Shown piece by piece: positions 25,740 to 36,206 of a stretch of 64,000 bases of DNA. The stretch comes from Terracoccus sp. 273MFTsu3.1 (GTDB lineage: Bacteria; Actinomycetota; Actinomycetes; Actinomycetales; Dermatophilaceae). The notes beneath the pieces are model-generated. The model did no database searches. It had not been told where the DNA came from and saw nothing but the letters and a program-made list of their open reading frames with translations. Location: assembly GCF_000383675.1 (NCBI RefSeq), contig NZ_KB911820.1, positions 682,001 through 746,000 on the forward strand, written 5' to 3'. The translations under genes were made by a program, and so were the position numbers. Positions within the stretch are counted from its first letter, which is position 1. Every line of letters starts with the position of its first letter.

Positions 25740-28700
25740 GTGGTGTGGAGCGTGGGGCGGGCGACGTGGGTGGGTGATGTCACCGACCCGGACATCGCCC
25801 AGCAGGTCGGCACGCGCACCTTCGAGCGCGGGCAGGCGTATGCCGCCGAGCGCCGGGTGCGCTCGCTCGCCACGCGCCCCGACGGGCTCATGCTGCTCGG
25901 CACGATCGAGGGCAGCGGCCACGAGACCTACCAGACCTTCATCGAGGCCCGACCGCACCCGAAGGGACGGTCGCACCTCTGGAGCGGCACGTGCAGCTGC
26001 CCGGTCCGCAGCGACTGCAAGCACGTCGTGGCGCTCATGCTCACGGCGCGCGACGTCGCTCGGGGCACGGTCGTCGAGCCGCGACCGCCGGCCGAGGGCG
26101 AGGGCGGCGTCGAGCCGGCCGCGGCCGAGCCGGAGCCGCTCGTCGTGCCGCCGCACTGGTCCGACGTCTTCGGTCACGTCCGTCCGCGCGCCGTCGAGCC
26201 GTCCCCGGTCGCCGAGCGGCCCGAGCCGCGGGGCGACCTCATGCCGGCCGGCCTCTTCGTCGACACCGTCTACCGCGACCAGCGCGGCCGGCGGGGGGTG
26301 CCCGAGCTGAGCTACGGCCTCCGACCGACCCGCTGGACCCGCGCCGGCACGTGGCACCGCACCCTCTCGTGGCACGACGCGCTGCCGCAGTGGCGTGCCG
26401 GCATCCGCTTCCTGCCCGAGCACGAGCGCATCATGGGCCGCCTGCACGACGTCGCCCGACACGGTTCGGGCGGCACGACCTACTTCTCCGCGACACCGCC
26501 GCTCTCGCTCGACGCGAGCCCCGAGGTCTGGCCGCTGCTGCGCGAGGCCCGGGCGGCCGGCATCGAGGTGCTGCCCGGCGAGGGCGTCACCGGTCCGGTC
26601 CACGTCGCCGACGACGCGGCCACGCTCGTGCTCCTCGTCAAGCGGGCCCCCGACGGCAGCGGTGACCTCGACCTCGACGTCGACATCGAGGGGATGCCGG
26701 CCGGGGCCACCGGCGAGCGGCTCTACCTCGGTGACCCGGTGCACGCCGTCGCCGTCGAGGGCGACGACGACTCGCTGACCTTCGTGCCCCTCGACCAGGA
26801 CCTCGACCTCGGTCCCGACGCCCTCACGTCGGCGCTCGCCGGCCTGCGGGTGCCGGCCGACGAGCGGGGCCGTTTCCTGCGTTCGGTCGTCCCGGGCCTG
26901 CGCCAGCGGTTGCGGGTCCGTTCGGAGGTGCCCCTGCCGGCGCCCGAGCTGCCCGAGGACGCCCGGCCCGAGGTCGTCACCGTGCACGTCCGGGTCGTCA
27001 GCGACGTCCCGGGCGAGCTGCGCCTCGACCTGGGGCACGCCTACGACGGCACGCCGCGCCCCTTCACGACAGCGCGCTTCGGCACCGTGGGTGGCCGCGA
27101 CCGGGACGCCGAGGCCGCCGCGGTGCAGGCCGCGACGTCGCTCCGCTCGGTCCCCGGTGCGCTGCGGGCCGACCTCGGCGGTCACGCCTACCTCGTGCCG
27201 CGCGTCGTCCTCACGGGCATGGCGGCCGCGCGGTTCGTCGTCGACACGCTGCCCCTGCTCGAGGCCGACGAGCACGTCACCGTCGAGGTCGACGGCGACG
27301 TCCCGGCCTACGAGGAGGTCACGTCGGCTCCGGTCGTCCGGCTGGGCACCGGCGACCGGCGTGAGCAGGCTGAGCCCGGCGACTGGTTCGACCTGCGGGT
27401 CTCCGTCGAGGTCGACGGCGAGGAGGTGCCCTTCGAGCCGCTCTTCGGTGCGCTCGCGCGTGGCGACGACATCATGCTCCTCGAGTCCGGCGCGTTCTTC
27501 CGGCTCGACCGGCCCGAGCTGCACCGGCTGCGCGACCTCATCGAGGAGGCGCGCGACATCGCCGACCCCGAGACGGGTGGACTACGCCTCAGCGCCCACC
27601 ACGCCGACCTCTGGGACGAGCTCGTCGCCCTCGGCGTCGTCGACGAGCAGAGCGCGCGCTGGGCGGCCAACGTCGAGGCGCTCGGCTCCCTCGAGTCCGG
27701 GCCCCTCGCCGAGGTGCCGCCCGACCTGAGGGCGACCCTGCGTCCCTACCAGCTCGACGGCTACCGCTGGCTCGCGCGCCTCTGGGACGCCGGCATCGGC
27801 GGCATCCTCGCCGACGACATGGGACTCGGCAAGACGCTCCAGGTCATCGCGGCCCTCGTGCGCGCGCACGACCGCGGCGAGCTCGGCGACGCCGGTCCGC
27901 AGGCGCGCGGGCCGGTCCTCGTCGTCGCGCCGACGAGCGTCGTCGGCACCTGGATGGGCGAGCTCGAGACCTTCGCGCCGCACCTCGCGGCCGTCGCCGT
28001 CACGGCCACCGAGCGCAAGCGCGGGGTCACCCTCGCCGACGCCGTCGCCGGCGCCGAGGTCGTCATCACGTCGTATGCCGTCCTGCGCCTCGACGACGCC
28101 GCCTTCCACGGCGTCCGGTGGGGTGGGGTCGTCCTCGACGAGGCCCAGTTCGTCAAGAACCGCCAGGCCAAGACCCACGTCGCCGTCCGCCGGCTCGGGG
28201 CGCCCTTCACCGTCGCCGTCACGGGCACACCGCTCGAGAACTCCCTCATGGACCTCTGGTCGCTGCTCTCCCTCACGGCGCCCGGGCTCTACCCGCGACC
28301 CGACGTCTTCACGAAGAACTACCGCAAGCCCATCGAGTCCGGCGAGCGCCCGGAGCTGCTCGACCTGCTCCGCCGCCGCATCCGGCCCCTGATGCTGCGA
28401 CGCACCAAGGAGCAGGTGGCGATCGACCTGCCGCCCAAGCAGATCCAGGTCATGTCCCTCGACCCGCACCCGGTCCATCGGCACATCTACGACCAGCACC
28501 TCCAGCGCGAGCGGCAGCGCGTCCTCGGCCTGCTCGGCGACCCCGAGTCCAACCGCGTCGCGATCCTTGCCGCCCTGACCCGACTGCGCCAGCTCGCGCT
28601 CGACCCGGTCCTCGTCGACGAGGTCCACGCCGGCAAGGCCACCGCGGCCAAGATCGAGTTCCTCGTCGACCAGCTGCGCGAGCTCGCCGCCGAGGGCCAC

Positions 28701-29153
28701 CGCGCCCTCGTCTTCAGCCAGTTCACCGGCTTCCTGCGCCGCGTCGAGGCCGCGCTGACGCGCGCGGGGCTCGCGACGGCATACCTCGACGGATCGACGA
28801 CCGACCGGCAGGCGGTCGTCCGCGGCTTCCGCGAGGGCGATGCCGTCGCCTTCCTCATCAGCCTCAAGGCCGGCGGTTTCGGGCTCACGCTGACCGAGGC
28901 CGACTACGTCTACGTCCTCGACCCGTGGTGGAACCCCGCGGCCGAGGCGCAGGCGATCGACCGTGCCCACCGCATCGGGCAGAGCCGTCCCGTCACGGTC
29001 TACCGCCTGGTGTCGGCCGGCACCATCGAGGAGAAGGTCGTCGCACTCCAGGAGCGCAAGCGCGACCTCTTCCAGCGGGTCGTCGACGAGGGCGGCTCGC
29101 TCTCCGGCGCCATCACGGCCGACGACGTGCGTGACCTGCTCGGACTCGCCTGA
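25740..29153 (+). CDS. SWIM zinc finger + SNF2-family helicase
   Basis: An 1137-aa Swi2/Snf2 ATPase. The N-terminal SWIM zinc finger is CSCPVRSDCKH near residue 85. A long middle region (about 120-650) has no recognised motif. The RecA1 domain starts LRPYQLDGYRWLARLWDAGIGGILADDMGLGKTLQ (Q motif, Walker A), with VVLDEAQF as the DEAQ box and VTGTPLENSLMDLWS as motif III. The RecA2 domain has ALVFSQFTGFLRRVEAAL, ISLKAGGFGLTLTEADYV and DRAHRIGQSRPVTVYRLV. This is the actinobacterial HepA-like group, which remodels protein-DNA or RNA polymerase complexes using ATP. Its partners are unknown. Confidence 0.93.
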   Translation: MVWSVGRATWVGDVTDPDIAQQVGTRTFERGQAYAAERRVRSLATRPDGLMLLGTIEGSGHETYQTFIEARPHPKGRSHLWSGTCSCPVRSDCKHVVALMLTARDVARGTVVEPRPPAEGEGGVEPAAAEPEPLVVPPHWSDVFGHVRPRAVEPSPVAERPEPRGDLMPAGLFVDTVYRDQRGRRGVPELSYGLRPTRWTRAGTWHRTLSWHDALPQWRAGIRFLPEHERIMGRLHDVARHGSGGTTYFSATPPLSLDASPEVWPLLREARAAGIEVLPGEGVTGPVHVADDAATLVLLVKRAPDGSGDLDLDVDIEGMPAGATGERLYLGDPVHAVAVEGDDDSLTFVPLDQDLDLGPDALTSALAGLRVPADERGRFLRSVVPGLRQRLRVRSEVPLPAPELPEDARPEVVTVHVRVVSDVPGELRLDLGHAYDGTPRPFTTARFGTVGGRDRDAEAAAVQAATSLRSVPGALRADLGGHAYLVPRVVLTGMAAARFVVDTLPLLEADEHVTVEVDGDVPAYEEVTSAPVVRLGTGDRREQAEPGDWFDLRVSVEVDGEEVPFEPLFGALARGDDIMLLESGAFFRLDRPELHRLRDLIEEARDIADPETGGLRLSAHHADLWDELVALGVVDEQSARWAANVEALGSLESGPLAEVPPDLRATLRPYQLDGYRWLARLWDAGIGGILADDMGLGKTLQVIAALVRAHDRGELGDAGPQARGPVLVVAPTSVVGTWMGELETFAPHLAAVAVTATERKRGVTLADAVAGAEVVITSYAVLRLDDAAFHGVRWGGVVLDEAQFVKNRQAKTHVAVRRLGAPFTVAVTGTPLENSLMDLWSLLSLTAPGLYPRPDVFTKNYRKPIESGERPELLDLLRRRIRPLMLRRTKEQVAIDLPPKQIQVMSLDPHPVHRHIYDQHLQRERQRVLGLLGDPESNRVAILAALTRLRQLALDPVLVDEVHAGKATAAKIEFLVDQLRELAAEGHRALVFSQFTGFLRRVEAALTRAGLATAYLDGSTTDRQAVVRGFREGDAVAFLISLKAGGFGLTLTEADYVYVLDPWWNPAAEAQAIDRAHRIGQSRPVTVYRLVSAGTIEEKVVALQERKRDLFQRVVDEGGSLSGAITADDVRDLLGLA

Positions 29154-29271
29154 GTCGAAACCTGATTCGCATCCGCCCCCGCGTCCGGTGATGAGGCTCT
29201 AGCGTGGAGGTGGGCCGCCTCGGTCGGGCGGCGCGTGCACGGCTCGAGACAACTCACCCTCGGAGGTCCGC

Positions 29272-29718
29272 ATGAGCACCGTCAGCACCAGCACCACCGC
29301 CACCACCGATCGACTCCGCTCGGTCTCGGTCATCGGGACCATCGTCGTCATCTTCGGCATCATCATGATCCTCGCCGGCGGATTCACCTGGTACCAGGTG
29401 CAGTCCCAGCTCGCCAGCGAGAAGATCACGGTCTCGGAGGACGCCTCCATGTTCGCCGGACAGCCGGTCAACTCTCCGTGGACCGCCTACTCCGAGGCGC
29501 AGACCATCGAGAAGCATGCTCTCGCGGCGAGCGGCGGCAAGACCTACGCCGAGCTGCCCAAGGACGACCCCAACCGTCAGGTCGTCATGACCGGCTCGTT
29601 CCTGCGCGCCTCGCTCTTCACGTCCGTCGTGGCCTTCGGCGTCGCGTTCATGGCGTTCGGCATCGGCATCGTCCTCGTCCTCGTCGGCATCGCCTTCCGG
29701 CGAGTGGCGCGCGCGTGA
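29272..29718 (+). CDS. Small membrane protein with two transmembrane helices
   Basis: A 148-aa protein. A Ser/Thr-rich N-terminus is followed by a helix at about 18-40 (VIGTIVVIFGIIMILAGGFTWYQV), an extracytoplasmic stretch of about 70 residues with the motif SEKITVSEDASMFAGQPVNSPWTAYSEAQTIEKHAL, and a second helix at about 113-140. The family is common in actinobacteria and has no known function. GGAGG stands 6 nt before the ATG. A TAGCGT box at 29200-29205 could be its -10. It overlaps the next gene by 4 nt (GTGA). Confidence 0.7.
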   Translation: MSTVSTSTTATTDRLRSVSVIGTIVVIFGIIMILAGGFTWYQVQSQLASEKITVSEDASMFAGQPVNSPWTAYSEAQTIEKHALAASGGKTYAELPKDDPNRQVVMTGSFLRASLFTSVVAFGVAFMAFGIGIVLVLVGIAFRRVARA

Positions 29719-30185
29719 GCGACCATCCGACGCTGGAGCAGCTGGCCGACCAGGAGGCGCGGCTCGTCTTCGACCGCTTCGACGACGACACGGCCTGGGC
29801 GCTGGGCGTCGCGCTGCGTGACGCGGCGCGCGCCGCACGAGCTCCGGTCGCGATCTCGATCCGTCGCAACGGTCAGCGGCTCTTCCACGCCGCGCTGCCG
29901 GGGGCCACGGCCGACAACGACGGCTGGCTCGAGCGCAAGAGCGCCGTCGTCGACCGCTACGGCCACTCGTCCCTCTACGTCGGCGAGGAGTTCCGTGCCG
30001 CCGGAAAGACGTTCGAGGACAGCTCACGCCTCGACCCGGGATCGTATGCCGCCCACGGTGGCGCCTTCCCGGTCACCGTCCGTGACGTCGGCTGCGTCGG
30101 CACCATCGCCGTCTCGGGCCTGCCCCAGCGGGAGGACCACCGGCTCGTCGTCGAGACCCTCGAGTCCTTCCTCGACCATCCCTGA
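29715..30185 (+). CDS. UPF0303 / HbpS-GlcG-like haem-associated protein
   Basis: A 156-aa protein of the UPF0303 group (GlcG/HbpS fold). Family-typical stretches are ALGVALRDAARAARAPVAISIRRNGQRLFHAALPGATADNDGWLERKSAVVDRYGHSS and the C-terminal GGAFPVTVRDVGCVGTIAVSGLPQREDHRLVVETL. Relatives such as HbpS bind and slowly degrade haem, but function in UPF0303 is not settled. Start GTG overlaps the upstream stop. The neighbouring superoxide dismutase gives a plausible oxidative-stress context. Confidence 0.78.
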   Translation: MSDHPTLEQLADQEARLVFDRFDDDTAWALGVALRDAARAARAPVAISIRRNGQRLFHAALPGATADNDGWLERKSAVVDRYGHSSLYVGEEFRAAGKTFEDSSRLDPGSYAAHGGAFPVTVRDVGCVGTIAVSGLPQREDHRLVVETLESFLDHP

Positions 30186-30200
30186 GCCACAACGGTTTGA

Positions 30201-30218
30201 CCTCAACTCAGGTTGAAG
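30201..30218. promoter_or_regulatory. SoxR/MerR-like dyad upstream of sodA
   Basis: CCTCAA (30201-30206), 6 nt, TTGAAG (30213-30218) differs at one position from the SoxR box CCTCAA-N6-TTGAGG. A TTGACC hexamer overlaps it (30197-30202). No clear -10 follows at the 19-bp MerR spacing, so regulation of sodA by it is tentative. Confidence 0.4.
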
Positions 30219-30225
30219 TCGGAGG

Positions 30226-30251
30226 GTGGGTCAAGTGGGTACGTGACCCAC
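30226..30251. promoter_or_regulatory. Perfect inverted repeat upstream of sodA
   Basis: GTGGGTCA (30226-30233) and TGACCCAC (30244-30251) form a perfect 8-bp inverted repeat with a 10-nt loop containing GGGTAC (30237-30242), a possible SigB-type -10. It could be an operator, a 5' leader hairpin, or the terminator of the upstream UPF0303 gene, 41 nt past its stop. Confidence 0.45.
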
Positions 30252-30338
30252 AGCCCGTGCTCACGGACACCCTGTCGACGCCGATCCGGTGCGGCATAGA
30301 GTGGTCGGAGCCGGATGGTCTCCAGAAAGGAACGACAA

Positions 30339-30959
30339 GTGGCTTACACGCTTCCCGAGCTCGACTACGACTACGCCGCCCTCGAGCCCCACATCAGCGC
30401 TCGCATCATGGAGCTGCACCACAGCAAGCACCACAAGGCCTACGTCGACGGCGCCAACGCCGCCGTCACCAAGCTGGAGGAGCTGCGCGAGTCGGGCGAC
30501 TACGCCGCCCTCAACGGTGTGGAGAAGAACCTCGCCTTCCACCTCGGCGGACACACGAACCACTCCGTCTTCTGGAAGAACATGAGCCCCGACGGCGGTG
30601 GCCAGCCCGAGGGTGAGGTCGCCGCGGCGATCACCGAGTACTTCGGCGGCTTCGAGAAGTTCCAGGCGCACTTCAACGCCAACGCCAACGCGATCCAGGG
30701 CTCCGGCTGGTCGATCCTCGCGTGGGACACCATCGCCGAGCGGCCGCACATCATGCAGCTGTTCGACCAGCAGGGCAACATCCCGGTGGGCCAGATCCCG
30801 CTGCTCCAGCTCGACATGTGGGAGCACGCCTTCTACCTGCAGTACGAGAACGTCAAGGCCGACTACGTCAAGGCCTGGTGGAACGTCGTCAACTGGGAGG
30901 ACGTCGCCGCTCGCCTCGAGCGCGCCAAGGCCACCAAGGGACTCATCATCCCCGGCTGA
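30339..30959 (+). CDS. sodA: Superoxide dismutase (Mn/Fe)
   Basis: A 206-aa cytosolic Mn/Fe superoxide dismutase converting superoxide to oxygen and peroxide. Metal ligands are visible: His27 ([13 protein letters not shown]), His75 (HTNHSVFW), and the Asp and His of [11 protein letters not shown]. The N-terminal [18 protein letters not shown] is standard. [11 protein letters not shown] is the conserved active-site Gln/Gly/Trp region; a Gly before Gln-rich [10 protein letters not shown] favours manganese but does not decide it. The GTG at 30339 follows AAAGGA by 8 nt. A strong terminator follows directly. Confidence 0.96.
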   Translation: MAYTLPELDYDYAALEPHISARIMELHHSKHHKAYVDGANAAVTKLEELRESGDYAALNGVEKNLAFHLGGHTNHSVFWKNMSPDGGGQPEGEVAAAITEYFGGFEKFQAHFNANANAIQGSGWSILAWDTIAERPHIMQLFDQQGNIPVGQIPLLQLDMWEHAFYLQYENVKADYVKAWWNVVNWEDVAARLERAKATKGLIIPG

Positions 30960-30976
30960 GCGACATCCGACACGAC

Positions 30977-31006
30977 GAGGGCGGGCACCGTGAGGTGCCC
31001 GCCCTC
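30977..31006 (+). terminator. Strong stem-loop terminator after sodA
   Basis: Perfect 13-bp stem GAGGGCGGGCACC / GGTGCCCGCCCTC with a GTGA loop, 17 nt after the sodA stop. No T-run, as is usual in high-GC actinobacteria. It could also serve the convergent decarboxylase gene. Confidence 0.85.
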
Positions 31007-31046
31007 TCGCGTGCCGAGAGCAGTCGTCAGGTGCGAGGGCAGTCGC

Positions 31047-32495
31047 CTACGGCGATCCGGTCGGCGCAGTGGGTCGGGCGAGGCGGTCCACGACCCCGAG
31101 CAGCAGCACCTCGCGCAGGGCCGGCGACAGTGCGTCGAGCAGGGCGTTGACCGGAGCCATCCGCTCGGGCAGCACGAGGTCGCCGTCACCGCCGGCGAGG
31201 CCCGCGGCGGCGAGCAGCCCGGTGAACGTCGCCTCGTCGAGGGTCGCGGGGTCGATGGACGACGCCATCGCGACGAGCTCGGCCGGAGCCGTGGCCGGCC
31301 CGGAGACGCGGGCCGCCGCCGTTGCGGCCGCGAGGTCCGTCGCGATGAGGTCCGACGACGCGGCTGTCGCCGCGCTGAACGTGAGGTGCAGGGTGGCCGG
31401 CAGGTCGCGGAAGCGCATCTGCGGCTGGACGAACCACCCGCGGTCCAGCATCTCGTCGCTGATCGTGAAGACGTCGCACGAGTCGTCGGTGACGAGGGAG
31501 AGCAGCGTGGAGTCCGGGGGCGCCGCCACCGACAGACCGGGTATGCCGTCCACCGCGGCCGCCAGGTCGAGCGTGGCCGTGCGAGCGTCCCTGGCGAGCG
31601 ACGTGTAGCGCTCGGCGCCGATGTGGTGCACGACGGCCCAGGCGGCGGCCACGGGACCCCCGGACTTCGTCGACTGTGCCGTCGTGTTGAGCATCGTGTA
31701 GCCCGGCCACCGGGCCGATGCGAAGAGGTGCGTGCGGCGCAGGTCGGCCGAGGCGTGGAGCAGCACCGACACGCCCTTGGGGGTGTAGGCGTACTTGTGC
31801 AGGTCGAGCGACAGGCTCGTCACGCCCTCGACGGCGAACGTCCACGGCGGCTGGCCCGGATCGGTGTCGCGCAGGTGGGGCAGCACCCAGCCGCCGATGC
31901 AGGCATCGACGTGGCACCGCACCCCGGCGGTCGCAGCCGCGGCGGCGATGGGCCCGACCGGGTCGATGACGCCGTGGGCGTAGGACGGCGCCGACGCGAC
32001 GACGAGGACGGTCCGGTCGTCGATGGCGGCGGCCATGGCCTCGGGGTCGGCGCGCTTCGTCACGGGATCGACGTCGACGAGGACCGGCTCGACCCGGAGC
32101 CAGTGCGCGGCCTTGTGGAAGGCCGCGTGTGCCGTCGTCGGGAGGACCATCCGCGGAGCCGTGATCTCGGGCCGCGCGTCACGGGCAGCCAGGACGGCCA
32201 GCAGGATCGACTCGGTGCCACCCGACGTGACGACGCCCGCGAATCCCGTTGGGGCATCGACGAGCCGACCGGCGATGCCGACGAGGTCGTTCTCCATCTG
32301 GAGCAGCGACGGGAAGGCCGTCGGGTCGAGCCCGTTCGTCGACGCGAAGGCCGCGAGGGCCTCTCGGCCGATGGCGTCGGCCGACGCCAGACCGGAGTCG
32401 TAGACGTAGGCCAGGGTGCGCCCACCGTGGGTCGGCAGGTCCCGGGCGCGCATCGCCTCCAGCGCGCCCCGGATCTCGTCGTGGTCCATCGTCAT
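31047..32495 (-). CDS. PLP-dependent decarboxylase / sphingosine-phosphate-lyase-like enzyme
   Basis: A 482-aa fold-type I PLP enzyme of the group II decarboxylase family. Markers are FPSLLQMENDLVGIAGRL, GVVTSGGTESILLAVLAARD (phosphate-binding Ser-Gly-Gly-Thr-Glu-Ser), the HVDACIGGWVLPHL aspartate and the Schiff-base Lys in LSLDLHKYAYTPKGVSVLL. That last motif is typical of the sphingosine-1-phosphate lyase branch (DxHKY). It could cleave a phosphorylated long-chain base or decarboxylate an amino acid; substrate is open. The ATG overlaps the stop of the upstream transporter gene (ATGA), so transporter and enzyme are coupled. Confidence 0.85.
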   Translation of the reverse strand: MTMDHDEIRGALEAMRARDLPTHGGRTLAYVYDSGLASADAIGREALAAFASTNGLDPTAFPSLLQMENDLVGIAGRLVDAPTGFAGVVTSGGTESILLAVLAARDARPEITAPRMVLPTTAHAAFHKAAHWLRVEPVLVDVDPVTKRADPEAMAAAIDDRTVLVVASAPSYAHGVIDPVGPIAAAAATAGVRCHVDACIGGWVLPHLRDTDPGQPPWTFAVEGVTSLSLDLHKYAYTPKGVSVLLHASADLRRTHLFASARWPGYTMLNTTAQSTKSGGPVAAAWAVVHHIGAERYTSLARDARTATLDLAAAVDGIPGLSVAAPPDSTLLSLVTDDSCDVFTISDEMLDRGWFVQPQMRFRDLPATLHLTFSAATAASSDLIATDLAAATAAARVSGPATAPAELVAMASSIDPATLDEATFTGLLAAAGLAGGDGDLVLPERMAPVNALLDALSPALREVLLLGVVDRLARPTAPTGSP

Positions 32496-33868
32496 CGCGG
32501 TTCCTCTCGGTCATCGGTTCGATGTGGCTGCACGTCGTCCGTGACGCGCGGATACATCGATCGGGGGAACGCTCGGAGGGCGAGCAGGGAGACGGCGACG
32601 AGGGCGGCGGGCACGAGCGAGAAGCCGAGCGCGATCGCGGTCAGGGCCGAGTCCGACTGCGGCACGGTCGATCCCGTCGAGGACACGTAGCCTCCGAGAG
32701 CCAGCACGGCGGCATACGCGGCCGGTCCGAGCGCGAGGCCCAGCGTCTCTCCCGCGGTCCACACGCCGGTGTAGAGGCCGACGCGCGTGCGCGCCTCGTC
32801 GGTGCGGCTGGCGACGTCGGCGAGCATCGCGAGCGGGAACATCTGCGCCCCGGCATACCCGACGCCGACGACGGCGACGCAGGCGTAGACGACACCTTCG
32901 GGCAGGGAACGCACGAGCACCAGGGCGAGCGCGCCGCCGCCGAGGAGGAGGGACGCGACCAGGTAGCCGACCTTCTTGTCGCGGTGCGTGCCGAAGCGCT
33001 GCCACAGCGGCGTGACGACGAGGGCGGGCGCGACGAAGCAGACGAAGAGCAACGTCGCCGAGAGCGGGGTCCCGATGACCCAGCGGGAGACGTAGTCGAC
33101 CCCCGCGAGCATCGCGCCGGTCGCGAGGGCCTGGAGCACGAAGGTCGTGAGCAGCAGGCGGAACGGCCGGTCGGAGCGGATGATCCGCAGCTGGTCACCG
33201 AAGGTGGCGCTCGTCGTGACGCCCGTCCGGACCGGCGCCGAGCGCGTGCCCCGCCACGCGCCGTAGGCCCCGAGCGCGATGAGAGCGGCGACGAAGAAGC
33301 CGACGACGCGGTAGCCCCAGACGGGACCGAAAGCGTCCCGGATGGCCGGCGACGCCCCGCCGCTGACGAGGATCGCGAGGGCGAGGATGGCGACCCGCCA
33401 CGTCATGAGCCGGGTGCGCTCGTCGTAGTCGTCGGTGATCTCGGCCGGCATCGCGACGTAGGGCACCTGGAAGAAGCTGTAGGCCGTCGCGCACGCGAGG
33501 TAGGCCACGGCCACCCAGCCGGCGGCGAGCCACTGCGGCGCGGTCGGTCCGAGGAAGAGGAGCGCGAAGGCCGCCGCGAGGAGCAGCCCGGCGCGGATGA
33601 GGAAGGGGCGCCGCCGTCCGTCGGGGTGCGTCGACCGGTCGCTGATGCGGCCCGCGATCGGGTTGAGCACGACGTCCCAGGCCTTGGGTGCGAAGACGAT
33701 GACGCCCGCGGCCGCGGCCGGCACGCCGAGCCGGTCGGTGAGGTAGGGCAGCAGGAGCAGGCCGGGCACCGTGCCGAACGACCCCGTGGCCACCGACCCG
33801 AGGCCGTACCCCCGGCGCACGGCAGCGGGAAGGGTCGTGCCGGGGGCGGGCGGCGTCGCCGAGGTCAT
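32492..33868 (-). CDS. MFS transporter, GPH/MelB-like
   Basis: A 458-aa 12-helix transporter. The N-terminus RGYGLGSVATGSFGTVPGLLLLPYLTDRLG, then KAWDVVLNPIAGRISDRSTHPDGRRRPFLIRAG, is the loop 2-3 signature of the glycoside-pentoside-hexuronide (MelB) cation symporter family. Further helices follow in regular spacing. It is translationally coupled to the PLP decarboxylase gene, so it may import that enzyme's substrate or export the product, in the style of antiporter-decarboxylase pairs. Alternatively it may be a sugar symporter linked to the neighbouring galactose genes. A leaderless -10 box lies 6 nt before the ATG. Confidence 0.85.
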   Translation of the reverse strand: MTSATPPAPGTTLPAAVRRGYGLGSVATGSFGTVPGLLLLPYLTDRLGVPAAAAGVIVFAPKAWDVVLNPIAGRISDRSTHPDGRRRPFLIRAGLLLAAAFALLFLGPTAPQWLAAGWVAVAYLACATAYSFFQVPYVAMPAEITDDYDERTRLMTWRVAILALAILVSGGASPAIRDAFGPVWGYRVVGFFVAALIALGAYGAWRGTRSAPVRTGVTTSATFGDQLRIIRSDRPFRLLLTTFVLQALATGAMLAGVDYVSRWVIGTPLSATLLFVCFVAPALVVTPLWQRFGTHRDKKVGYLVASLLLGGGALALVLVRSLPEGVVYACVAVVGVGYAGAQMFPLAMLADVASRTDEARTRVGLYTGVWTAGETLGLALGPAAYAAVLALGGYVSSTGSTVPQSDSALTAIALGFSLVPAALVAVSLLALRAFPRSMYPRVTDDVQPHRTDDREEPR

Positions 33869-33880
33869 GGACGCACCCTA
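33869..33880 (-). promoter_or_regulatory. Leaderless promoter for MFS transporter
   Basis: Minus-strand TAGGGT (33880-33875), 6 nt, ATG at 33868. It allows the transporter-decarboxylase pair to be transcribed apart from the galactose operon. Confidence 0.5.
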
Positions 33881-33894
33881 GTGAGCGCGGGGCG

Positions 33895-35075
<1,181 letters not shown>

Positions 35076-35079
<4 letters not shown>

Positions 35080-36206
35080 GGGGCGACCTCGCGCAGACGA
35101 GCGGCCGCCTTCTCGGGGGCGACGTCGTTGACCCAGCCGCCGACGCCGGACTCGGACCCGGCGAGGAACTTCAGGCGCCCCGGGCCACGCAGGACCGACA
35201 TGAGCTGCAGGTGCAGCCGCGAGACGTCGCGCCCGGTTTTCGCCGGGGCCTGCTGCCACGCCGCGATGTAGGGCAGCTTGACGGGTGACCCGTCCGCGTC
35301 GACGTAGTAGCGGTCGAGGCGCCCGAGCAGGTCGCGGTAGACGACGGCCAGCTCGTCGCGCTCGTCGTCGTCGAGGGCGGCGAGGTCGGGCACGTCGCGG
35401 TGCGGGGCGAGGTGCACCTCGACCGGCCAGCGTGCCGCGAAGGGGACGTATGCCGTCCAGTGCGTCCCCGACACGACGACCCTCGAGCCGTCGGCCCGCT
35501 CGGCGGCCAGGATGTCAGCGCCGAGGAGCCGACCGGTGCGCCCGTGGTGGCGTCGCGCCGCCTCGAGCAGGGCCTTGGTGCGGTCGGGCAGGTACGGGTA
35601 GGCGTAGATCTGGCCGTGCGGGTGCGGGAGCGTCACGCCGATCTCGCGGCCGCGGTTCTCGAAGGCGAAGACGTGCTCGACCTCGGGCAGGGCACCGAGG
35701 GCCTCGGTGCGCTGGGCCCACGTGTCGATGACGGTGCGCACGCGCTCGACCGGGAGGTCCGTGAACGACGACTCGTGGTTGCTCGTGAAGCACACGACCT
35801 CGCAGCGTCCGACGGCCGGGCGCGTGCCGAAGATCCCCGTCGGGTCGGGGACGTCGGCACCGACGGAGGTGACGGCATACGACGGGAAGCGGTTCTCGAA
35901 GACGACGACCTGGTAGTCGCGCTCGGGGATCTCCGACGGCACCGACCCGTGACCGGCGGGGCAGAGCGGGCACTCGTCCTTGGGCGGCATGAACGTGCGG
36001 TGCTGGCGGTGCGCGGCGACGGCGACCCAGTCGTCGACGAGCGCGTCGTGGCGCAGCTCGCCCGACTGCACGCGCGGCTCGACGGGCCGCGGGTCCTCGG
36101 CCGTGCGTTCGGCCGTGCCCGGCTCGTCGACGTAGATGATCTCGCGCCCGTCGGCGAGGTGCCTCGTCGTGAAACGGGCGGCCGTCCGGCTCTCGGTGGG
36201 CATCAT
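35076..36206 (-). CDS. galT: Galactose-1-phosphate uridylyltransferase
   Basis: A 376-aa enzyme of the Leloir pathway, swapping UMP between UDP-glucose and galactose-1-phosphate. Markers are zinc-binding Cys in DECPLCPAG, VFENRFPSYAVTS, VVCFTSNHESSFTDL and the active-site HPHGQIYAYPYLP (HxHxQ, with the nucleophilic His). The C-terminal HLQLMSVLR provides further ligands. Two ATGs stand together at the start; the first is used. It overlaps both neighbours by 4 nt. A GTATGCC motif copy (35448) is coded as Ala-Tyr with GCA-TAC. Confidence 0.94.

Noticed and set aside
24726-27524. Very long minus-strand reading frame (932 codons) opposite the SWIM-SNF2 helicase
   Set aside because: Only its last part (24726-25193) is a gene. 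The rest is a low-complexity shadow of the high-GC helicase gene and has no start signal or domain.
30977-31006. Small RNA or riboswitch after sodA
   Set aside because: A simple perfect GC-rich stem 17 nt after the stop between convergent genes is best explained as a terminator.
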